NCBI GenBank assembly: GCA_950097015.1
Contig: CATNEN010000029.1
Span: forward strand, 5,537,501-5,601,500
Reading direction: 5' to 3'
Source of the DNA: Macrostomum hystrix
Lineage: Eukaryota > Platyhelminthes > Macrostomidae
Length of the DNA: 64,000 nucleotides
How positions within the stretch are numbered: the stretch's first letter is position 1; the number at the start of each line of letters is the position of its first letter. The notes beneath the pieces were generated by a model. The model was not told where the DNA came from, made no database searches, and saw nothing but the letters and a program-made list of their open reading frames with translations. Shown piece after piece: positions 56,095 to 64,000 of the stretch. Made by a program: the position numbers and the translations under genes.

Positions 56095-58239
56095 AGGAAT
56101 GTGTTCTGTCCCCAACCCAACTCCCATTTCGCATGGCAGGTGCAGTGTTTTGCTGCTAACCCAAAACCTTTTTGGCCCGAGAGAAGGAGAGAGAGGATCG
56201 GAGGGGGTTGTACCTCGTGCTCAAGACTCAAGGCGAGGCCATTGCAGTGTTAGGCGTGATCAGGGCACCCCACCTCCCCTAGCCTACTAGGCCGGGAACG
56301 GCCCAAACTTTGACTTCTCCATTCCATTCCCCAATCCGCATTCTTCCCCTGTGCGAATCTGCTCTCCCAAAGTCCACGACCCACCCCCAGCCGGGCAAAT
56401 TTATACCTGTGCGGACAGAGTGACCTGTTTAGCCTGTTTTACTTTCTCTTTTTTAAAACAATATACAATATAATAGGTGACACGATCTGAGCTCTTTGTC
56501 AATCTATTGAGAAGCTCAATTGCGAAATAGTTTAGTTTTCGAAACAGCCCGAACTCCCGAAAAAGCTGAGTTCAAGCTAGCTTTGCTGAGCATGGCTGCA
56601 GCGGTTGGGGGCGAGCAGGTGGAAGTCAAGCTGGAGAGTAGCGAAATCAGTGTGACGAATCGCGATCCCAAAGAGATTAATCAGCACCTGAAGGTACAAG
56701 CCGACTTTTAGCATTGTTGTGTCTTTGTTGTGATATAAGAAATGAGATCTAGTGGCATTACTTGCACTTTTCCAGGTGCAATTTGAGGACATCATAGCCG
56801 AGCCTGATCCGACGGTGTTCAGCTTCGATGGCGTTTGGGTTCTGAGCTACAAGGTAATTAATAACTTCCGAACCTTATAGTGTGGGCTTTGAGCATATTT
56901 TGAGCAGTCTAAGGTAATCAAATAGCAATGGACAGTTCGAGTTTATCCCGGTGAACAGCTTGAGTTTATCCCGGTGAACAGCTTGAGTTTATCCCGGTGA
57001 ACAGCTTGAGTTTGTTCCATCAAACAGCTCGAGTTTATCCAATCAAACAGCTCGAGTTTATCCAATCAAACAGCCCGAGTTTATCCCATCAAACAGCTCG
57101 AGTTTATCCAATCAAACAGCTCGAGTTTATCCAATCAAACAGCTCGAGTTTATCCAATCAAACAGCTCGAGTTTATCCAATCAAACAGCTCGAGTTTATC
57201 CAATCAAACAGCTCGAGTTTATCCAATCAAACAGCTTGAGTTTATCCAATCAAACAGCTCGAGTTTATCCAATCAAACAGCTCGAGTTTATCCAATCAAA
57301 CAGCTCGAGTTTATCCCATCAAACAGCTCGAGTTTATCCAATCAAACAGCTCGAGTTTATCCCATCAAACAGCTCGTGTTTATCCAATCAAACAGCTCGA
57401 GTTTATCCCATCAAACAGCTCGAGTTTATCCCATCAAACAGCTCGAGTTTATCCCATCAAACAGCTCGAGTTTATCCAATCAAACAGCTCGAGTTTATCC
57501 AATCAAACAGCTCGAGTTTATCCAATCAAACAGCTCGAGTTTATCCCATCAAACAGCTCGAGTTTATCCAATCAAACAGCCCGAGTTTATCCCATCAAAC
57601 AGCTCGAGTTTATCCAATCAAACAGCTCGAGTTTATCCAATCAAACAGCTCGAGTTTATCCAATCAAACAGCTCGAGTTTATCCAATCAAACAGCTCGAG
57701 TTTATCCAATCAAACAGCTCGAGTTTATCCCATCAAACAGCTCGAGTTTATCCAATCAAACAGCTCGAATTTATCCAATCAAACAGCTCGAGTTTATCCA
57801 ATCAAACAGCCCGAGTTTATCCAATCAAACAGCTCGAGTTTATCCCATCAAACAGCTCGAGTTTATCCCATCAAACAGCTCGAGTTTATCCCATCAAACA
57901 GCTCGAGTTTATCCCATCAAACAGCTCGAGTTTATCCCATCAAACAGCTCGAGTTTATCCCCTCCCATGCAGATATTCACGTCCACAAAGCTGTGGTGCT
58001 ATCGCATCACCTCCCTGATCTGCGCAGTCCCGGCCGCCATCTGCTGGGGCATCGAGTTCGCCTGCCTTTCCTTCTGCACCATCTGGTGCTGGCAGCCCAG
58101 CGTCAAGGCCTTCCAGATCTCGCTGTGGTACCCAAGGCGCATCTTCGAAATCATGCTGGCCGTATTCGTGGAGCCGTGCTTCCATGCCATAGGCAAGTGC
58201 CTCAGCCACATCGTTGTCAGCATCAAGCGAGAGGGCTAA
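54202..58239 (+). CDS. Caveolin with two candidate first exons
   Basis: Shared exons are 56776-56853 and 57973-58239. Either exon 1a (54202-54501) or exon 1b (56592-56693) can precede them; both end in phase 0 and match exon 2, giving 214 or 148 residues. Caveolins are membrane-hairpin scaffold proteins of caveolae. Both first exons end in a version of the pre-scaffold motif: DLDIVSRDPDGLN (1a) and ISVTNRDPKEINQHL (1b), comparable to vertebrate IDLVNRDPKHLN. Exon 2 has the signature FEDIIAEP and DGVWVLSYK; exon 3 has the scaffold end IFTSTKLWCYR, the hydrophobic hairpin (about 33 residues with AICWGIEFACLSFCTIW) and an amphipathic tail. Exon 1a adds a long polar N-terminus. Alternative promoters or a decayed paralogue copy could explain 1a. 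Arrays fill both large introns. Confidence 0.88.
54540..55060. repeat. Minisatellite, 20 bp unit
   Basis: About 26 copies of a 20-bp unit (tcaatgggatcataagtagc), remarkably uniform: most copies are identical. It starts about 40 bases after the donor of caveolin exon 1a. Confidence 0.95.
55091..55185 (+). pseudogene. Duplicated fragment of caveolin exon 1a
   Basis: About 75 bases closely match the end of exon 1a (aaagtgccaagtcatcgatc, then ggacattgt and agggatccggatggcctc), with several substitutions, and then diverge before the donor. The fragment sits just beyond the 20-bp array, so array and exon end were probably duplicated together. Bases 55186-56591 hold no other exon; a CTG run lies at 56050-56095. 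Confidence 0.85.
56935..57965. repeat. Intronic minisatellite, 23 bp unit, ending at an acceptor
   Basis: About 45 copies of a 23-bp unit (gagtttatccaatcaaacag plus ctc; variant cccatc). The last unit runs into the acceptor of caveolin exon 3 (tatcccctcccatgcag), with only about ten bases between. Confidence 0.95.
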
Positions 58240-59190
58240 AACACGTGGCTGCACTCGCTTCTCTAAATTCAGTCTACACAGCTTTGCTTCGTTTAATGAA
58301 AATGTCAACTATCCTACTTATGGCCTGCCAGTAGTGCAACAAGTAGCACAGATTATTAATTCGGTCTAAGCTTCTGACTATTTGAAGAAAACTATTTCTG
58401 CCTGTTACCAGCTTGTAGAATTCAATAGAGACCATTGTATAGTGTTGGTTTTTTTCAATTGTGATTCTCTTAAACACATATTCGTTTATATATGGTAATT
58501 ATTGAGTAAGTTAATTTGTTAATTCGTTTCAAAATAATTTTAACCCCATGAGAAAAGTTTCGTTTTTATCTCTTTTGAAACATTATTATAAACTTGTTAC
58601 TTTTAAAAAATTCCATTTGACCGTATTAAAGCTACTGATTAATAACAATTTTTGTTTAAAATTGTGCGCTTTTTGTTTCAAAAAATTAAGTCCCAGACGG
58701 TGCAGCCGCCGATAAAGTTGCAAATAAACGCAGAGTTTAAAGGCACAAGTCTGTCTTCCCTGCAGATAATTGTTAATCGTAAACATTGGTCGGCTAACAG
58801 TTCTATTTTGATGTTTTTGTCCTACTTGCTGCTTTGGAAGAGAATATCGCTTTTGTGACTATCTAAATGGGAATTTCGAATAATCAAAACTTTATAACTC
58901 TCCCCCTCCCTCGCCTGTTTGTTTCCCTTTACCCCATGAAAGTTGAGGCTGTTGTTTAGGCTGGCCTCATTAATTACTTCTCGTTAGAATAATATAACAG
59001 CCGACATGGTTACACCCGACGATAATCGTTGAATATCTGTACGATGCCCATGTTATATGATTCTGGAAGTTGTTTCATCGGATAGAGCAGAAAAGTTTTG
59101 CCCGTGTTCTGGAATGTCATTGCGATCGGTTGAATATTTTTGGTGATACAGAAAAAAACAAAAATGTGGGCATTTGAAATAGCCTCGTTG
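58240..59190. other. Caveolin 3' flank, no further gene
   Basis: AT-rich; AATAAA near 58725 is a possible poly(A) signal. No coding sequence recognised. Confidence 0.3.
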
Positions 59191-60425
59191 AAATAATCTC
59201 TCCCCTGTCTTATCTCTCCCCTGTCTTATCTCTCCCCTGTCTTATCTCTCCCCTGTCTTATCTCTCCCGCGTCTCATCTCTCCCGTGTCTAATCTCTCCC
59301 GTGTCTCATCTCTCCCGTGTCTAATCTCTCCCGTGTCTCATCTCTCCCGTGTCTCATCTCTCCCGTGTCTCATCTCTCCCGTGTCTCATCTCTCTCGTGT
59401 CCCATCTTTCCTGTGTCTCATCTCTCCCGTGTCTAATCTCTCCCGTGTCTAATCTCTCCCGTGTCTCATCTCCTCCGTGTCTAATCTCTCCCGTGTCTAA
59501 TCTCTCCCCTGTCTTATCTCTCCCGTGTCTAATCTCTCTCGTGTCCTATCTTTCCTGTGTCTCATCTCTCCCGTGTCTAATCTCTCCCGTGTCTCATCTC
59601 CCCCGTGTCTAATCTCTCCCGTGTCTAATCTCTCCCGTGTCTAATCTCTCTCGTGTCCTATCTTTCCTGTGTCTCATCTCTCCCGTGTCTCATCTCTCCC
59701 GTGTCTAATCTCTCCCGTGTCTAATCTCTCCCGTGTCTCATCTCTCCCGTGTCTTATCTCTCCCGTGTCTCATCTCTCTCGTGTCCCATCTTTCCTGTGT
59801 CTCATCTCTCCCTTGTCTCATCTCTCCCGTGTCTAATCTCTCCCGTGTCTCATCTCTCCCGTGTCTCATCTCTCCCGTGTCTAATCTCTCCCCTGTCTTA
59901 TCTCTCTCGTGTCCCATCTTTCCTGTGTCTCATCTCTCCCGTGTCTAATCTCTCCCGTGTCTAATCTCTCCCGTGTCTCATCTCCCCCGTGTCTAATCTC
60001 TCCCGTGTCTAATCTCTCCCCTGTCTTATCTCTCCCGTGTCTAATCTCTCTCGTGTCCCATCTTTCCTGTGTCTCATCTCTCCCGTGTCTCATCTCTCCC
60101 GTGTCTAATCTCTCCCGTGTCTCATCTCTCCCGTGTCTCATCTCTCCCGTGTCTCATCTCTCCCGTGTCTCATCTCTCTCGTGTCCCATCTTTCCTGTGT
60201 CTCATCTCTCCCGTGTCTAATCTCTCCCGTGTCTAATCTCTCCCGTGTCTCATCTCCCCCGTGTCTAATCTCTCCCGTGTCTAATCTCTCCCGTGTCTTA
60301 TCTCTCCCGTGTCTAATCTCTCTCGTGTCCTATCTTTCCTGTGTCTCATCTCTCCCGTGTCTCATCTCTCCCGTGTCTCATCTCTCCCGTGTCTCATCTC
60401 TCCCGTGTCTCATCTCTCCCCTATT
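59191..60425. repeat. Minisatellite, 16 bp unit (CT-rich)
   Basis: About 77 copies of a 16-bp unit (ctcatctctcccgtgt; variants taatctc, ttatctc, tttcctg). A composite block with ctcgtgtcccatctttcctg recurs many times, showing higher-order expansion. The mariner inserted a few bases beyond its right end. Confidence 0.95.
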
Positions 60426-60434
60426 TCATATTTA

Positions 60435-61794
60435 CTACGGGTGTGTCATAAGTAATGTCACTGTGGTTGTTGTGCGGGAACCCAAAGCAATAATCATCCA
60501 AATATATTATATTCTGAAAGTACATTTATTGAGAAGTTGCCACCACACCTGAGCAGCAATTTTAATGTCTATGGCCAAAACTGTCGCAAGAATTTGTTAA
60601 TCAGATTTAGCAAGCGCAACGCGATGAAATCTTCTTTTTGCAACGAGCAAAACTCAACATGAATCACGACAAGACGCACATCCAGTTCTACGCTTTCATT
60701 CGCTTCAAGCTTGGAAAATCTGCACTTGAAGTAGAGGAGGATCTCCGGAACACACTGCCAGACAACTGCCCAACTCGCAGGACAATTTACAGGTGGTTTC
60801 AGAACTTTACTGATCCTGGGTTCGAATTGGGAGATGCCGCCAGATCTGGACGACCATGTTCAACCAGGACAATAGAGAACATCGAAGTCATCAGCGACCT
60901 GGTCAAGGAAGACCCGCGGCAGTCTGTCAGGGAGCTAGCGGACTGCTTGGAGATTGATTTCAAGACAGTCCATCGCATCTTGACAGAGGATCTCCATCTC
61001 CGAAACGTCTGCTCGGTCTGGGTGCCCCATGACCTCACTGCGGACCAACGTCAGGCCCGTGTGAACTGCGCCAATCAGATCCGCAAGGTGTTCAGCAGCC
61101 GGGGCTTGGATGACATCCTAAACTGCCTGGTTGTTGAGGATGAGACCTGGCTCCACCTGGATGGCAAAAGCAGCAAGGCAGACAATCGCTGCTGGCTGGG
61201 AGCTGGGTACTCCAGGCTGACTGTGACCAGGAGGTCCATCTCAGACAAGAAGACCATGCTGCTGGTGGCATTCACGCCAAACAAACGAGTCTCCATCTGT
61301 ACAACTCCGCCAAACACCAAGGTCGATGGCCAGTACTTCATCGACTTTGTCCGACACACTGGGAACCTCTGGCGCACGCTCCGGTCAAACCCGATTCACC
61401 TGAACGAAGTTCTGTGGCAGATGGACAACGCACGGACCCACACCTGTCAGGCTGTTTCGGATTTTCTGGCTGGACGGCGAGTAAATCTGCTCTGGCAGAG
61501 TCCCTACAGCCCAGACTTCAACTTGTGCGACAGGTTTCTCTTTAAATGGCTGAAGGCAGACTTTTCCCAGAGAAGTTTCGCAAACCATGATGAGGTCAAA
61601 GAAGCCGCGTTGCACTGGTTCCGACAGCTGGAGGAAAAACACCTGCAGGCTGAGGTAGAGAAGCTGTACGAGCACTGCCAGAGGGTGATTGATATTGGGG
61701 GACACTATGTTGTTGATTGATACAGTTTCGTTCATTTGCGATTGTTAGTTGGTCTGTTTTACCCTCAGTGACATTACTTATGACACACCCGAAG
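60435..61794 (+). mobile_element. Apparently intact mariner element (Tc1/mariner)
   Basis: Terminal inverted repeats of about 29 bp with one mismatch (left ctacgggtgtgtcataagta, right its counterpart starting cttcgggtgtgtc) bound a 1360-bp element. It is flanked by TA on both sides (60433-60434, 61795-61796), the canonical mariner target duplication. A complete transposase ORF lies between. The near-identical termini and open frame suggest recent arrival. Confidence 0.95.
60659..61720 (+). CDS. Mariner transposase (DD34D)
   Basis: 353 residues from the ATG at 60659, without frameshift or stop; usual mariner length is about 345. It cuts and pastes its own element via the terminal repeats. The N-terminal half has two helix-turn-helix regions (around RRTIYRWFQNF and SVRELADCLEIDFKTVHRI). 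The linker motif WVPHDLT precedes the catalytic core. Catalytic aspartates: D161 in VVEDETW, D256 in WQMDNARTH, and D291 in YSPDFNLCDRFLF, with exactly 34 residues between the last two. All three are present, so the protein may be active. The frame is open further upstream but without an earlier ATG. Confidence 0.95.
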   Translation: MNHDKTHIQFYAFIRFKLGKSALEVEEDLRNTLPDNCPTRRTIYRWFQNFTDPGFELGDAARSGRPCSTRTIENIEVISDLVKEDPRQSVRELADCLEIDFKTVHRILTEDLHLRNVCSVWVPHDLTADQRQARVNCANQIRKVFSSRGLDDILNCLVVEDETWLHLDGKSSKADNRCWLGAGYSRLTVTRRSISDKKTMLLVAFTPNKRVSICTTPPNTKVDGQYFIDFVRHTGNLWRTLRSNPIHLNEVLWQMDNARTHTCQAVSDFLAGRRVNLLWQSPYSPDFNLCDRFLFKWLKADFSQRSFANHDEVKEAALHWFRQLEEKHLQAEVEKLYEHCQRVIDIGGHYVVD

Positions 61795-61805
61795 TATATA
61801 GTCAA

Positions 61806-61871
61806 TGCGGCCCGTTGTCGTCTTTTAGGTTCTCTCTTTGGCCCGCCAGCAAATAAGTTTGCCTACCCCTG
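61806..61871. mobile_element. One terminus of a hAT (Charlie-like) element
   Basis: Read in reverse from 61871 the sequence begins caggggtaggcaaacttatt and continues with tggcgggcc. This closely follows the terminal sequence of hAT-Charlie-type transposons. Only this end is recognised; the other may have been displaced by the array or the mariner. Bases 61872-62572 contain no gene. Confidence 0.5.
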
Positions 61872-62572
61872 ACCTATAGACATGAACACTCTATGGTCAC
61901 CTATTGGTGGAAAGCATTAATTACAATTTTCGACGCTACTAAATTCGTGTTGCATTTAAAGTTCTTTTTGATCTTCTGTAATTAAGTACGTATTTCTAAG
62001 GAAATGTGAAAAGTCAATTTTTTCTAAGGCATTTAACAGACGATTAATACAAAAATTCATGCTTTACTGTGTTTCACTTTTACCGCATATTCACATTTGC
62101 CTTTGTAGCAGCAATCAATAAAGCTGAGCAGTTGTGTCTGCTGAGCACAAAATAATGATCATAATTAATGGGGCCAGCTGTTATTCTGCCTGTATTCTCT
62201 TGCTGGGGAGTCCGAGAACACTGGGCTGGCTACAAAATCGTTGACTGCACCCTAGCCTCATCCATATGGGGCACCTGATTAACATCGTGAGTCGATCTGC
62301 CTGCTTCTCTGCCTCCAGTGAAACTCTTCCGCACCTTCAGTCGCTGGGTTGGGCCGGCCTAACATTATTGATTGCTCACACAAAATAGTTTTCGATTTCC
62401 GACTGCTCAAGCAATGTAAATACGCGCAGCTTGGGGTGGTCTTTGATGGGTTGGTTTGAAGATGTGCTGTTGCATCGATTTTCCGCTACCTTTGAACGAA
62501 GACAAATAAAATAATAATAGTAATAGTTCAAAGACCTCATTAAATATTATTTCATATGTATTGGTATTATAA

Positions 62573-62890
62573 GGGGTGAGTGACAGACCGGTCAAACGCG
62601 TTTGCCTCTCGCACCAAGGCTCCTGAGCTCGATTCTGCGGCGAGGCCACATTCATTTGGGGCGCAGCCGCGGAGAGAAGGCTTGGGGGTTTGTCGTGCAA
62701 TTTACGCCATTGAGGGCCAACCTCCAAGGCCCAGTGAGAGTGTACACTGCCTGATAATGAGAACGTCAGGGCAGATGTACCTGCGTACGGTATCAGTGTG
62801 CGTGTGTGCTCATGAGTCAGCGAAATGGGCAGAATTGCCTCCTCGCTGGCTGTGGGTCTAGTGTCACCAAATGAATGTGCAATTGACCAC
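62573..62890 (+). mobile_element. SINE family A
   Basis: Head ggtgagtgacagaccggtca, B-box-like gagctcgattctgcggcg, then the shared body (gcgcagccgcggagagaagg, gtcagggcagatgtac, gaaatgggcagaattgcc). It ends in AT-rich sequence about 30 bases before the second array-bearing block. No clear target duplication seen. Confidence 0.85.
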
Positions 62891-62922
62891 AGCTCTCCTT
62901 AAAACATTATAATTAGTATTAA

Positions 62923-64000
62923 CACTAGCAAGTTTTGCCCCCCTTCGGGGAGCAGAAATATTTTTAACTCGTCCAGTATATACTTTTTAGCAGCTGTATT
63001 GTCAGCCTTTTTTGCGCTACAATGATCAGTTGACAATGATCCCCCAGTTGAGAATGATCCCCCAGTTGACAATGATCCCCCAGTTAATAATGATCCCCCA
63101 GTTGACAATGATCCCCCAGTTGACAATGATCCCCCAGTTGACAATGATCCCCCAGTTGATAATGATCACCCAGTTGACAATGATCCCCCAGTTGACAATG
63201 ATCCCCCAGTTGACAATGATCCCCCAGTTGACAATGATCTCCCAGTTGACAATGATCCACCAGTTGACAATGATCCCCCAGTTGACAATGATCCCACAGT
63301 TGACAATGATCCCCCAGTTGATAATGATCACCCAGTTGACATTGATCCTCCAGTTGACAATGATCCCCCAGTTGACAATGATCCCCCAGTTGACAATGAT
63401 CTCCCAGTTGACAATGATCCACCAGTTGACAATGATCCCCCAGTTCACAATGATCCCCAGTTGGCCATGATCCCCTAGTTGACAATGATCCCACAGTTGA
63501 CAATGATCCCCCAGTTTACAATGATCCCCCAGTTGATGATGATTCCCCAGTTTACAATGATCTCCCAGTTGACAATGATCCCCCAGTTGACAATGTTCCC
63601 CCAGTTGACAATGATCCCCCAGTTCACAATGATCCCCAGTTGGCCATGATCCCCTAGTTGACAATGATCCCACAGTTGACAATGATCCCCCAGTTTACAA
63701 TGATCCCCCAGTTGATGATGATTCCCCAGTTTACAATGATCTCCCAGTTGACAATGATCCCCCAGTTGACAATGTTCCCCCAGTTGACAATGATCCCCCA
63801 GTTCACAATGATCCCCAGTTGGCCATGATCCCCTAGTTGACAATGATCCCACAGTTGACAATGATCCCCCAGTTTACAATGATCCCCCAGTTGATGATGA
63901 TTCCCCAGTTAACAATGATCTCCCAGTTGAAAATGATCCCCCAGTTTACAATGATCCCCCAGTTGACAATGATCCCCCAGTTGACAATGATCCCCCAGTT
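62923..64000 (+). mobile_element. Array-bearing repeat block, copy 2 (runs off the window)
   Basis: Leader cactagcaagttttgccccc, about 95 bp and clearly homologous to the leader at 15307, joined to the same 18-bp unit (cccccagttgacaatgat). At least 53 units are present. A 179-bp higher-order unit is repeated three times (marker ggccatgatcccctag at 63463, 63642, 63821). The right end lies outside the window. Confidence 0.7.

Noticed and set aside
57955-58308. Minus-strand 117-codon ORF over caveolin exon 3
   Set aside because: Antisense of the well-supported caveolin exon; no homology.
1019-60425. CRISPR-like arrays
   Set aside because: The repeats are contiguous, without unique spacers of constant size, and the DNA is clearly eukaryotic.

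Overview
The window is nuclear DNA of a bilaterian animal. The genes have GT-AG introns, GC-rich exons in AT-rich surroundings, CAG-encoded polyglutamine tracts, and typical metazoan families: a NR2F/COUP-TF-like nuclear receptor, an SLK/LOK kinase, SQSTM1/p62, a RING-NHL protein, YRDC, a peptide-type GPCR, caveolin and a Ly6-type protein. Gene structure and repeat load suggest an invertebrate, perhaps a free-living flatworm. That placement is a low-confidence inference; nothing in the sequence proves it.

Layout: Ly6-like GPI-anchored protein (806-2775, +); COUP-TF-like receptor (5864-9859, +), convergent with an SLK/STK10-type kinase (10811-15111, -); two repeat blocks (15.3-20.3 kb); p62 (22368-23279, -); RING-NHL protein (24342-26278, -); arrays (26.4-30.5 kb); a small three-exon gene (31461-32405, +); a Q-rich nuclear-type protein (33061-33531, -); a quiet AT-rich stretch with a SINE and a foldback MITE; YRDC (37948-39205, +); a class A GPCR (42873-52595, +) with a 7-kb first intron; caveolin (54202-58239, +) with two possible first exons; an apparently intact mariner (60435-61794); and a second copy of the array-bearing block at the right edge.

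The dominant feature is roughly 25 kb (about 40%) of minisatellites. There are more than twenty arrays, nearly all with private units of 12-55 bp. Four unrelated arrays have a 23-bp period and three a 16-bp period. Most introns longer than about 250 bp consist largely of one array, often starting within tens of bases of the 5' splice site or ending at the acceptor. The long ORFs in these arrays are artefacts of stop-free repeat units. Two loci 47 kb apart share the same leader plus the same 18-bp array, so at least one array type appears to move as a unit.

Two tRNA-derived SINE families occur (called A and B here), several copies with visible target-site duplications. The genes do not form a pathway; they are ordinary, independently regulated metazoan genes. 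All exon models were built by hand from splice signals, reading phase and recalled family homology, without transcript evidence.
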